This document shows, piece after piece, positions 34,753-45,226 of a stretch of DNA of 64,000 bases (positions are counted from its first letter, which is position 1; each line of letters opens with the position of its first letter). Made by a program: the position numbers and the translations under genes. The stretch spans positions 104,885 through 168,884 of the forward strand of contig JAKUCV010007736.1 in NCBI GenBank assembly GCA_028386065.3, read 5' to 3'. This stretch comes from Turnera subulata. Its lineage: Eukaryota; Streptophyta; Magnoliopsida; Malpighiales; Passifloraceae. The notes beneath the pieces are model-generated. The model worked only from the letters and a program-made list of their open reading frames with translations. It searched no databases and had not been told where the DNA came from.

Positions 34753-36782
34753 AAGAAGAATAAAGGCAAAGATGTGAAGAAAGAAGAAAGCAGTGATGAT
34801 GAAGCAAATTCTCTTGGAGAATTCAATGTTGTCTGTGATGATGATATCATCAACCTCGCTATCCAGGAGTCAAGCTGGGTAGTTGATAGTGGTGCTACTG
34901 TTCATGCAACACCACAGATAGAACTCCCTAGTGATGATCAAGAGGAGTTTCAGCCACCTCCAATTGAGACATCGAGACAAGTTGGAGATGATGTTCAGGA
35001 TATTCATCCTGAAATTTCAGTTGATCCTGCTGAAAATGAGCCAGCAGATGCTATTGAGGATGATGGCAATGACGATGCAGCTGATGATGATGCAGCTAGA
35101 GATGACCGTCCTCAGCCTTCAAGTAATTCTCCTTATCGAACAAGGTCTGGCAGAGTTGTGCAACGCTCTATCAGATATTCTCCAAGTGATTATTTGTTGC
35201 TCACTAACGGGGGAGAACCAGAAAGCTATGATGAAGTTATTAATGATGAGCATAAGGAGAAGTGGGTTAAAGCCATGCAAGAAGAGATGAAATCCTTGTA
35301 TAAGAACAAAACTTTTGAGCTGGTGAAGCTGCCTAAAGGAAAGAGAGCTTTGAAGAACAAGTGGGTGTTCAGGATCAAGCATGAGGAGTACAGTCCACTT
35401 CCAAGATTCAAAGCAAGATTAGTTGTCAAAGGTTTCAGTCAAAGGAAAGGGATTGACTTTGATGAAATCTTCTCACCAGTGGTAAAAATGACCTCAATCC
35501 GCACAGCGCTGGGATTAGCTGCGAGTCTTAACCTGGAGGTTGAACAAATGGATGTCAAGACAGCCTTCCTACCTGGTGATTTGGAAGAAGAAATATACAT
35601 GGAGCAGCCAGAAGGTTTCCAGCAGAAAGAAAAAGAGGATTAAGTTTGTAGATTGAGGAAGAGCCTCTACGGCTTAAAACAAGCCCCAAGACAGTGGTAC
35701 AAGAAGTTTGAGTCGGTGATGGAGCAACAGGGATACAAGAAGACTACTTCAGACCACTATGTGTTCGTTCAGAAATTTTCTGACGATGACTTTATCATCC
35801 TATTGCTCTATGTGGATGATATGCTGATTGTTGGCCAGAATGTCTCTAGAATCAATAGCTTGAAAGCACAGCTAAGCAAGTTTTTCGCCATGAAAGACTT
35901 GGGGCCAACAAAACAAATTCTCGGGATGAGAATTGTTCGAGATCGACAAGACAATAAGATATGGCTGTCTCAGGAGAAGTATAAAGAGAAGGTACTCCAA
36001 CGATTCAACATGGATAAAGCTAAAGCAGTCAGTTGTCCTCTTGCTAACTACTTTAGACTTAGCCCTGAGCAAAGTCCATCTATGGATGAGGAGAAGAAAG
36101 TGATGGAGCGGATTCCATATGCCTCAGCAGTGGGAAGCTTGATGTATGCCATGGTATGTACCCGACCAGACATTGCTCACGTAGTTGGAGTGGTGGGCCG
36201 ATACCTTTCTAATCCTGGTAAAGAGCATTAGAATGCTGTCAAGTGGATTCTTAAATATCTTCGAGGAACCTCCAAAATGTGTTTATGTTATGGAGAAGAC
36301 AAACCGGTGCTGGTTGGATACACTGATGCAGATATGGCTGGTGATGTTAGTTCCAGAAAATCTACATCAGGATACCTGATTAATTTTTCAGGGGGAGCTG
36401 TGTCATGGCAATCAAGGCTACAAAAGTGTGTTGCTCTGTTAACTACAGAAGCTGAGTTTACTGCAGCAACAGAAGCATGTAAGGAGTTGTTGTGGATGAA
36501 GAAGTTCTTAACTGAACTTGGTTTTTCGCAAGACAGTTATCAATTATTTTGTGATAGTCAGAGTGCTATCCATCTTGCGAAGAATGCCTCATTTTATTCC
36601 AGATCGAAACACATAGATGTGAGAACAACTGGATCAGGGATGTGCTAGAGAAGAAGCAATTACAACTCGAGAAGATCCATAAAGAAGAGAATGGATCTGA
36701 CATGCTGACAAAGACACTTCCAAGAGGGAAGTTTGAATACTGCCGTGAAGCTGCCGGACTGGTGGATCCCCCAAACATGTAG
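34753..36782 (+). pseudogene. Copia element 1 pol: protease start fused to RT and RNase H
   Basis: The protease motif WVVDSGATVHATP (about 34877-34915) is followed at once by QIELPSDDQEEFQPPP, which normally lies beyond integrase, so the rest of protease and all of integrase are absent. RT has KNKWVFRIKHEE, MDVKTAFLPGDLEEEIYMEQ and the catalytic LLYVDDMLIVG (about 35806-35840). RNase H has YTDADMAGD and AEFTAATEACKELLWMK. Lesions are TAA at 35641-35643, TAG at 36229-36231 and a shift after KHIDVR near 36620. Pol would end at 36782, directly before the polypurine tract. Confidence 0.92.
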
Positions 36783-36798
36783 TCGGAAGGGGGAAAAT

Positions 36799-37390
36799 TG
36801 TTGGTGAGTGGGTTCCTCCTCATTGTGGGGCCCACCACTAGCATTAATGGAGCACTAATTGCTATTAGTGGAGCAGTTAGTGGAGCACTAAGTGTTTTAC
36901 ATATTAGTCCCTGAAGTTCTTGGTTTCTGCAAATTGGTCCCTGACGAGATGCCTATAAATAGGCTTCTCATTTGCTCTTCAAAGCATCCCAACATTCACA
37001 ACAAGTGTGAATAAAAGAATGAAAGAGAGAGTGTGTGAGAGGGAAGAAAATTTGAAAAGAAAAATTCCCCTCTTAAATTAGAGAGTGACAAAATAGTAAA
37101 AAAAAATACCTTAGGGGTATTTTTGACAAATACTTGGGAAACACCTTGTGAGACACTATTTTGTGTAGAACTCTAGGTTTATTGTACCCCTAAAATTTTG
37201 GGAAGTCTCTCTTGTAAGCCTACTATTTTATAGTAGAAATTTTTCGGTGGGATCGGGATTGTGGACGTGGCCCGGTATTTGGGTGAACCACGTTAAATAT
37301 TGTGTGTCATCTATTTCTTTTTGTCCTCCACTTATTTATTTCCTTGTGAGGTGATATTATTTCCGCAAGATAGTGCCACCGGGCCGAACA
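36799..37390 (+). repeat. 3' LTR of Copia element 1
   Basis: It matches the 5' LTR throughout and is followed by the TTACA duplication at 37391-37395. Confidence 0.95.
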
Positions 37391-37395
37391 TTACA

Positions 37396-40386
37396 GAGGC
37401 AACAAGGCAAAGGTAATGTCCACCTTACTAGGTACTTGCACCTCCTGCTTTGCTTCAAAATCTTTTGTACTTGGACTTTCCTATTGAATGAATTTGCATC
37501 CTTATGAATAGAAAAAAAAAAAAAAAAGACCTGACGCTAACGGCTCTATCGGAAACAAAGAAAACAAAAGCATGTGTGTGTTTTCTTTTCAGGACAAAGA
37601 TATAATCGACCTAAGCGGTATACTATATACTAGTCTCAAAACACACCATCGCACATTTCTTCATCTCTATCTATGCTAAATAACACCATAAAATGACATT
37701 GTTCTACTCGTCCTTGTTGCTACCGCTGCCGCTTGTTGTTGTTGTAATATGATCGATCATTGTATTTAGACCAAATTGAAAACAACAATTTTTTATTTCT
37801 TTTAATCATCTCCGGTTCGCGGATCACTACTATCTATCTATCGGTGAATGGTGGATTTCGGTATAAAGCCTTTGTGGTGGATGTTAATTATGGTTACGAA
37901 CCTTACACTATATTGTGACAGGAAGAGAATCATTAACGGAGGCAAGGAGTCGGTTGTTTTATGGATAAAGAAAGATGTGTAGAATAGGGAGTGGAGAGAG
38001 GAAGACTAAGATGGGCATGGTGAAGGTGGTAGGAGGAGGAAGAGCGAAGAAAGTGAAGAGTGGAGGTGGCAGAGGAGTGTTGTCCTTAATCGAAAAGATA
38101 GTTGTGGATATCAGGTACGACATCGATTTTGTTGTTGACTTGTGTGGATATGTTTTCTTTACAATTTAATTACCGAATTTAATCTTCACAAACGAGACCC
38201 ACTTTGATGACCTGTTAATGAAAAATTAGCACGTTACGATATTCAATAAAAATCATCGAATTAGGCCAAATGGATCGAACTGAGAGATGAATACAATCAA
38301 ATTGCGACTCAAAGATGAAATCCAAAAATGAAGGGCAATACAAAAATAAGAAATGACATTAAGTCTCACGGGTTGTCAAACCTAGCGGCAAATGCAATAA
38401 TGATTATTACTTATTCGCCCCTCACTTCAAATTAATTACTCTTTTACCGCTTGAACTTCTGGTTAAACATATTTAATCACCTAAACTAAAGAAATTAAAA
38501 TGGAGGTCCTTCATACTTTATTTTTGTAAAATTTAACACTCTTAGTTAGGGCCTCCTCACCTTTAGTGTCAAAGCCTGCCTTTACCTCCACTATGTGGTT
38601 AAAATTGAAACACATTAATTAAGAATGGTCCAAAAGTTCTTATCACTTTGTATACGAAAACTAGTACAATTTTTCTCCACCTCTCCTATTCTTTTTTCTT
38701 TGCCCACGCGTGGGTTTTCCCCCAAAACAACAAGATACTCTTTCTACATGGGAAAACAAAACACCATTGTAAAGAATATATAATCATGGTGCGTGGGCAA
38801 AAAAATGAGACGAGAAAAGACAGATTGGATGAATTGTAAATGGTAGGATCCTTTCAATCATTACTAAAATTGTGTTTTAATCTAAGCCACCATAGAGGCA
38901 AATCACTTTGCTGCAACACAATCCAATGGTCATTTTTTACACTCGGTGATAGTGATAGTGATGGCGTGATGAAAGAGTTTGGCCAATTTAATCGAATGAA
39001 CAACTAAATGACCGAAGGCATATATAAATTTAGGTGTGAAAATTAAGATGGATAAAATATACGATTGGTCGCCATACTATAAAAAAACGATACCCCTTAA
39101 GTAGTAATGATTAATTACATCACTATATTCATCTTACACGATTAATTTGGTATCCACACCTTATTTAAATAAAGATTAGCTGACATGATAAACCCCCTTA
39201 AGTCTTTCGAGTCATTATTAGCTTAAAAAGACCATTCTAATCGTTTTAGTATATTAGAGAAACCAATGAAATATTTAGCCCCAACTAAAACTTGGTCATA
39301 GTTCAATTTATACTTTTAAAAATTATAGATAAACGCTACATAATTTGAAAATTTGCTTCTGTGATTACTCCTCCCCACTTAATTCATATAAAATCATTAA
39401 GTCATTAATTGTGGAACTTAGAAAGAACCTGGTAGATTCCATCTCGATATTACCGCATTCCTCAAGTCCAAAATTTGCATAAAATTATTATAACAATATA
39501 ATGAAACTCGATCCAGGGAAGAATATCAGCCGGCATAGCTCAATAAATTAAAAGATAAGGAAATAAAAACAACAGTATACGATATCTTGATCACATCTTT
39601 ACTGAAATATTAATCAATTTACAAATATTTCAGAAGCAATAGATTTTTAATCATAGTGCTGACATCACGTCAGTTCAATTCGATGAGATGAATAAACTAA
39701 ATTGACGAACAAAATAAGCAAAATTATATTTCTAGCTCAAAAAGGTTCGCTACAGTGCTACATTATGCTTGGACGATGGAATGAAAAGCTACATTAAATT
39801 TGATGCGATAAACAGCGAGACTAGTTGAAGGTTTCACCGTCACGGTAGCACTTCCAAATGATTCTTACAAATTAAAATTACCCACACGCGAGAATTGTGG
39901 AATTCTAACACTCAAAAGAAGTTCGACAGGCAATTATGGCACGATGGCATGATGACATGGGGTTAGAGCATGCATCATACAGGGAAACCGGTGAGAGTAC
40001 AATCTGGGATTCGAAGTCTCAAATTCCTTTTAACAAGTTTCTCAAGCACTACACAAATTATGATATTAGTTAAGAAAACGCAACATTCAGGGGATGCATG
40101 AGAGTACAATCTGGTGCTTGGCTGCGAAGGCTAGACAGCCAGCAAACTATGCAACCAGACATGCTACCATATTTCCATGATGCAAAAACGGCTCAACAAC
40201 TGACAGAGGAATTTAACAGTGCAAAAGCTATTGCTTGTACCCACAGCAATAGCCTACAGCCATTGCAACAAACATCTCAAACCAAAATCTCCAGATTCTT
40301 ACTAGTAAGAAGCCTAGAAAAATATAGGAACCGTAAAGGATGAGAGGTAGGAAGAAAAACATACAGAAAGATAAAACTTAGATAAA
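37396..40386. other. Intergenic DNA right of Copia element 1
   Basis: An A-run at 37512-37527 may be the poly-A tail of the LINE remnant that Copia element 1 interrupts. A 64-codon ORF near 37975 and a 63-codon ORF near 38648 have no features of genes. The rest is AT-rich without a clear unit, apart from the inverted repeat at 38691-38808. Confidence 0.4.
38691..38808. repeat. Short inverted repeat, possible MITE
   Basis: CTTTTTTCTTTGCCCACGC at 38691-38709 faces GCGTGGGCAAAAAAATGA at 38791-38808, nearly complementary over about 17 bp. The left arm also contains the palindrome CCCACGCGTGGG. I could not find a target duplication, so it may be a structured relic. Confidence 0.4.
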
Positions 40387-40461
40387 ACCACAAAAAAAAA
40401 AACACTCCAAAACCAAGAACACAAACCCAGGACAAATGCAAATATAAAAGTCTAAATGGAT

Positions 40462-40588
40462 AAGTCTCAGACATCCAAGGAAGGAGTAGAGCAGCAGAAG
40501 CTCTCAAGCCCGGCGAAGGCGAAAGCTCTTAGGCGGCAACTGCGAATGTTCTTGAGAAACAAGCCTTTGGATTTGTCATCATCAACCA
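40462..40588 (-). ncRNA. U14: U14 box C/D snoRNA, copy 1
   Basis: On the minus strand there is box C (ATGATGA, 40576-40582), then the U14 domain A ACATTCGCAGTTGCC. Near the 3' end is domain B CTTCCTTGGATGT, followed directly by box D CTGA (40467-40470). Domain A can pair with AACTGCGAATG of 18S rRNA and is needed for early pre-rRNA processing. Domain B is fully complementary to ACATCCAAGGAAG of 18S and places the fifth base from box D over the conserved C that U14 2'-O-methylates. This pair of guide elements is diagnostic of U14. Ends are approximate because no long terminal stem is obvious. Confidence 0.92.
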
Positions 40589-40842
40589 GATATAATAGAA
40601 GCAAAAAAGTCCAAAGTACACAAACAATTAGCTTACAAAATTCATCAACTGGAAAAATTCAACTAGAGAAGTTGGGAATATAGCAACAAATATATAAGAA
40701 AAAGAACTCAATAGGAAAGGTGTCCAAGTAAAGTGTTCTCAACGAATATTCTATCCGGTTCAGACACAAAAAAAAAAAAAAAAAAAACCAAAACCAAAAA
40801 CACAAACCCAGGACAAATGCAAATATAAAAGTCTAAATGGAT

Positions 40843-40969
40843 AAGTCTCAGACATCCAAGGAAGGAGTAGAGCAGCAGAAGCTCTCAAGCCCGGCGAAGG
40901 CGAAAGCTCTTAGGCGGCAACTGCGAATGTTCTTGAGAAACAAGCCTTTGGATTTGTCATCATCAACCA
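40843..40969 (-). ncRNA. U14: U14 box C/D snoRNA, copy 2
   Basis: This copy matches copy 1 exactly as far as read, 381 bp further on: box C 40957-40963 and box D 40848-40851, with both 18S-complementary domains unchanged. Confidence 0.92.
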
Positions 40970-41223
40970 GATATAATAGAAGCAAAAAAGTCCAAAGTAC
41001 ACAAACAATTAGCTTACAAAATTCATCAACTGGAAAAATTCAACTAGAGAAGTTGGGAATATAGCAACAAATATATAAGAAAAAGAACTCAATAGGAAAG
41101 GTGTCCAAGTAAAGTGTTCTCAACGAATATTCTATCCGGTTCAGACACAAAAAAAAAAAAAAAAAAATCCAAAACCAAGAACACAAACCCAGGACAAATG
41201 CAAATATAAAAGTCTAAATGGAT

Positions 41224-41350
41224 AAGTCTCAGACATCCAAGGAAGGAGTAGAGCAGCAGAAGCTCTCAAGCCCGGCGAAGGCGAAAGCTCTTAGGCGGCA
41301 ACTGCGAATGTTCTTGAGAAACAAGCCTTTGGATTTGTCATCATCAACCA
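41224..41350 (-). ncRNA. U14: U14 box C/D snoRNA, copy 3
   Basis: This is a third near-identical copy: box C 41338-41344 and box D 41229-41232. Domains A and B are unchanged. Confidence 0.92.
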
Positions 41351-41602
41351 GATATAATAGAAGCAAAAAAGTCCAAAGTACACAAACAATTAGCTTACAA
41401 AATTCATCAACTGGAAAAATTCAACTAGAGAAGTTGGGAATATAGCAACAAATATATAAGAAAAAGAACTCAATAGGAAAGGTGTCCAAGTAAAGTGTTC
41501 TCAACGAATATTCTATCCGGTTCAGACACAAAAAAAAAAAAAACAGTCCAAAACCAAGAACACAAACCCAGGACAAATGCAAATATAAAAGTCTAGATGG
41601 AT

Positions 41603-41730
41603 AAGTCTCAGACATCCAAGGAAGGAGTAGAGCAGCAGAAGCTCTCAAGCCCGGCGAAGGCGAAAGCTCTCAGGCGGCCACTGCGAATGTTCGTTGAGAA
41701 ACAAGCCTGTCAAGATATCATCACCGACAA
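41603..41730 (-). ncRNA. U14: U14 box C/D snoRNA, copy 4 (diverged)
   Basis: Box C reads GTGATGA (41718-41724) and box D CTGA is at 41608-41611. Domain B is unchanged. Domain A reads ACATTCGCAGTGGCC, one pair shorter against 18S than in copies 1-3, and the 5' segment after box C differs (TATCTTGACAGG). It is probably an older functional copy. Confidence 0.88.
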
Positions 41731-41888
41731 CAGTCATTCACCATAAATAAAAATACTCAAATGCTCAACAAGCAAACAATTCACAACATTACACTCACAT
41801 TATACTAATCCGATCATATCAATTGATATCAAAAGAAAAAAAAAAGAAAAATAACACTGAAAAATTGAGAATTCATATAAAAGGTAAA

Positions 41889-42017
41889 GGAACTCAGACA
41901 TCCAAGGAAGGATTAAAAGCAGCAAAAGCTCTCAAGCCCGGCGAAGGCGAAAGCTCTCAGGCGGCCACTGCGAATGTTCATTGAGAAACAAGCCTTTCAA
42001 GGTATCATCATCGATCC
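41889..42017 (-). ncRNA. U14: U14 box C/D snoRNA, copy 5 (first transcribed)
   Basis: Box C ATGATGA is at 42005-42011 and box D CTGA at 41894-41897. It shares the CAGTGGCC form of domain A with copy 4 and has a slightly altered linker (TTTTGCTGCTTTTAATCC) before domain B. On the minus strand it is the most upstream copy, so it lies nearest the likely promoter. Plant U14 genes are often clustered and made as one polycistronic transcript. Confidence 0.88.
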
Positions 42018-42551
42018 TTTCTCTTACTCTTAACCCATAGAAAAATAAAAACATCATCATTAAAAAAAGATCACCATAAAATAGAAAAAAAATTTAAAGG
42101 GGGCAGTGTTCCATCTCTTAATGATCAGCAATAAACGGAGTAAAAGGTAATACTGCTGACAAAGTGAGAGAGATGGATTTGTGGGTTTGATCTAAGGGAC
42201 CCATTCAACCCTATAGCAACCCTAATTCCCTGCTAAAGGGGCAGACGTTTAGTCCCTCATCACCAACCCCCTAACTAAATAACGCACATAACTAACACAC
42301 ATAAAATCTAGCAGAAAAAGCACAAAAATAGACAATGGATGGTGATTGATTGATTCGATTTAAGACTGATGTGTGCTTGTAATACTACTGTTATCCTATT
42401 TCTGGTAGTCGGGAACTGTCTGCTGGTAGAGGGAGACGGGAGGGCGAAGTAATGGAGGAGGAAGGGATTCTAATTTTATACAGGGGAAAAACGAATGGAA
42501 GGTGGGGCTTTTTAGGGTTTTCGGAGACCGGAGCACTCATCAATTGGAACC
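42018..42551 (-). promoter_or_regulatory. Probable promoter region of the U14 cluster, telo-box at 42511-42521
   Basis: The stretch upstream of the first U14 copy carries on the minus strand a telo-box core AAAACCCTAA (42511-42521), an element common in promoters of plant snoRNA and ribosomal-protein genes. A second AACCCTAA lies near 42223 in the other orientation. The 75-codon minus ORF at 42391-42618 crosses the MULE border and is not a host gene. Promoter assignment is inference. Confidence 0.45.
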
Positions 42552-43441
42552 AAGGTTTTGAAAACCGGACCGGGCATCGAACCGGCGAAGATAGTAGATC
42601 AACACAACCGGGGTTCAACCGGGGTTCAACTGTTTTTCTATTTTTATATTCAAAGACTAAAAAGTAACATTAAGAACGCACTGATGCTAAAAGTAAAAAA
42701 TGGCAAATTCATACTCGGAATTAGATTGGCTTTCCATGGTACTAAAAGTAAAAAATGATAGTGCAAATTCAAATAAATAATTCATTATTGGCATTAAAAT
42801 GTAAGTAATGCACTGATGCTACACTGTGAATTCAAGTAAGCACTGCATATTATTTTTTTATAACAAATCAAGTAATGGAAAATTCAAGCAATGCATGAAT
42901 GCTACAGTGCATTTATTATTATTTTTTAATAGCAAATCACGTCAACCATGTCATGCAAGAATTAAGAGTCAGGACTATAAATCTAAGGATGCCTAGTCAA
43001 GTTGGCATACATAAATTCCCAAGTGTTCATTGGTCACGACAAATTCTAGGCTTTTGGCAATAAAAAATTGGTCTTGTTTGAAGGGTTGACAAGCAGAAAA
43101 TAAAAAATGACGACACTAAGTAATAGTAGTAGTACTAGTACCTGATGTCTTACAACTAAAGTTAAAAAGCTCTGTGCACGAAACTAAAGAGCAAGGAGCA
43201 AAGAGCGTACCTGGAAGCGTTGGTGGCCGGCGACAATAGGGGAAAAGTTGCATGATCCGACCGCTTGACGACCGGACTAACCGTTGCCGGTTTGAACGGT
43301 TACGCAAAAACCTTCAAAACCGGCCGGTTCAAAACGGTTTAATGACAAAGGGGTTTTTCTCAATGAATCGGACCGGAGCCTTGCTAAAATGCCGGTTGAA
43401 CCCGGTTAACCGGTCGGACCGGTCCGGTTTTAATAACATTG
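42552..43441. mobile_element. Mutator-like (MULE) non-autonomous element with 9-bp target duplication
   Basis: The left end AAGGTTTTGAAAACCGGACC is related to the reverse complement of the right end, CAATGTTATTAAAACCGGACC. An exact 9-bp direct repeat ATTGGAACC flanks it at 42543-42551 and 43442-43450, the duplication size of Mutator elements. Both ends carry repeated ACCGG and CCGGTT words. No transposase frame is visible in the 890 bp. Confidence 0.75.
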
Positions 43442-43450
43442 ATTGGAACC

Positions 43451-44444
43451 ATCTAGATTCTACTGGATCTCTCTCTTGGACTGGACTTTTAATTTTGACT
43501 GTTTTTTACTTGGGCTTCTCAATTTGTGCCCGTTTTTCCTGTCTGTTGCTTTTGTTCTTCATTTGGAAGACTTGAGATGGCCCAATACATGACATTGACA
43601 TCTCAAGAGGTTATAAATATTTTTATTGTTATAAAATAGATGATTAATCCTGTTAGCAATATAATACTAAAAGCCAATATAATACTAAAAGCCAACAAAT
43701 AAAATAAGCATGGAGCTAGAAATATAATATAATATAAATATACATATAGCCATAAATGTTTATGGCAGTGCATTAAAGGAAGAAAAGGGGAAAGGAACTA
43801 TATATATATATATATATTATGCTTTAGGAAACAGCAAGACAAGAGTCACACCAAGGCAATGGCCACAAGACTATATTTTCCCAGTGTAGCTTTTTTTATC
43901 AACGAGAAGCAGAGCAAGGAATGTTTTGATGGTGTATCTATTTGTAGGCCAATACAACATGTGAAAGATAAAATGGTTGTTGTGGTTTGGTGGCATGACA
44001 TTCACACTTTATTTATAACATTTATTCTTTTCTTGTATTGAAAGAGTATCCTAGCCTACCTTTGGACAAAATTCTATTTCACCTTATATAATAATCTCGG
44101 ACAACAACACAATTTTCTTTCGATAAAAAAAAAAAAACAACACAATTTTCTTACCACATGCCTTACAAATACATTAGTTTGTGATAAATAATGATAACAT
44201 AAGTGAGACCAAATCTAGGACCGGCTCTACTATAAGTCTAAGACTCAAGTTAAGGCCCTTATAAAAGCATTAAAATGTTGAAATTTTCTAGACCCTCCCA
44301 TAAAAGTACATGTATTGCTCTTATTTCCTATTCATTCTCCGAGAAATTCCTCCTTTTTAATTTAAGCATCGGTCAAGTTCCAAAAAAAAACAAAAAAAGC
44401 ATCGGAGAATGTCTAAAGGTCACAAACCCTTGGTGTCTAGTCTT
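43451..44444. other. AT-rich intergenic DNA with a TA microsatellite
   Basis: A (TA)n run lies at about 43798-43817. A local duplication of ACAACACAATTTTCTT occurs around an A-run near 44105-44150. No gene is supported. Confidence 0.5.
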
Positions 44445-44449
44445 CTTTC

Positions 44450-45210
44450 TGTTGGGAAAATCACACCAATTCAAGATAACAACAACTAACCGAAATCAAA
44501 AAATGCGCAGCGGAATAATCCGGTTAATTAATTTCCCCTCTTTGTGCCACCAAAATGAGATATCAACAACCAAGCCAATAAATGCTAGTAATCAAAAACA
44601 ACACAACCACAACACCGAATATACGTGGAAAACTCCCAAGATGGGGTAAGAACCACGGGACCGAAGTCCGTCAATCTCCACTATATCAAATTAATAATGG
44701 GTTCACAATCAAGCTTCCTCCCTAGATAAAACTAGAGGCTAACACACTAGCAACAACATCAAGAACAATATATCTTGACTCCAACAACAAACTCATCACT
44801 ATACTAGTGGATTACAAGCAACAAATTAGAGGAGAAGTGGGTAAGTCTCACTAAATGGATATAACACCAATACCCGGAAATATGAAGCTTCTTAATGATT
44901 AGCTCCATTCACTTTGTAGAGCTTGAAAAGGAGAACAACATACTAAAATTTCATCAAGATCGGACTTCGTTTACTATCCGATCAAGGCTTGTAAAAATGA
45001 GGAGCACCCCCTTTTTCTTTCTTCTTCCTCTCGTGAAAACCCCTCTGCCTCTCTTTTTTTTTTTTTCTTTTGCTTCTACACACACAATGCCACTCCAACA
45101 CACACTGCCACACAAAAAAAAATAGATGCCACACACAACCATTTATTTTTTTAATTCTTTAACCCACAATGTTTAAGTTGGGTCCATGTGGGTTTAGACC
45201 CACTACAACA
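44450..45210 (-). repeat. 3' LTR of Copia element 2
   Basis: It is near-identical to 50857-51624. In plus orientation it starts TGTTGGGAAAATCACACC and ends GACCCACTACAACA. Confidence 0.95.
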
Positions 45211-45226
45211 ATCTCCCCCTCCAAAC

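Larger units (their letters stand above)
33142..37390 (+). mobile_element. Copia element 1: near-identical LTRs, integrase deleted
   Basis: LTRs at 33142-33734 (593 bp) and 36799-37390 (592 bp) start TGTTGGTGAGTGGG and end GGCCGAACA. They are flanked by the perfect 5-bp duplication TTACA at 33137-33141 and 37391-37395. A primer site TGGTAGCGGAGC lies 2 nt after the 5' LTR, and a polypurine tract GGAAGGGGGAAAAT lies before the 3' LTR. The internal 3.06 kb has gag, the start of protease, RT and RNase H, but no integrase. The two LTRs differ at only a scatter of positions, so the insertion is fairly recent, yet the coding region already carries several stops and shifts. Confidence 0.95.
40387..41723. 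repeat. 381-bp tandem array carrying U14 genes (3 near-identical units plus a partial one)
   Basis: The same blocks recur at exactly 381-bp spacing; for example GATAAGTCTCAGACATCC begins near 40459, 40840 and 41221. The three full units are almost identical, including a 75-codon chance ORF repeated unchanged. Units are joined by A-runs of 10 to 20 bases. A fourth, shorter unit at about 41531-41723 has diverged. The spacers are part of the duplicated unit, so the array grew by unequal exchange rather than by retroposition. Confidence 0.9.

Noticed and set aside
34931..35290. 119-codon Met/Leu-rich ORF in Copia element 1
   Set aside because: It is a shifted frame over the acidic linker of pol.
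40456..41445. Three identical 75-codon plus-strand ORFs (MDKSQTSKEGVEQQ...)
   Set aside because: They lie antisense over the U14 snoRNA copies; identity reflects the 381-bp DNA repeat, not a protein.
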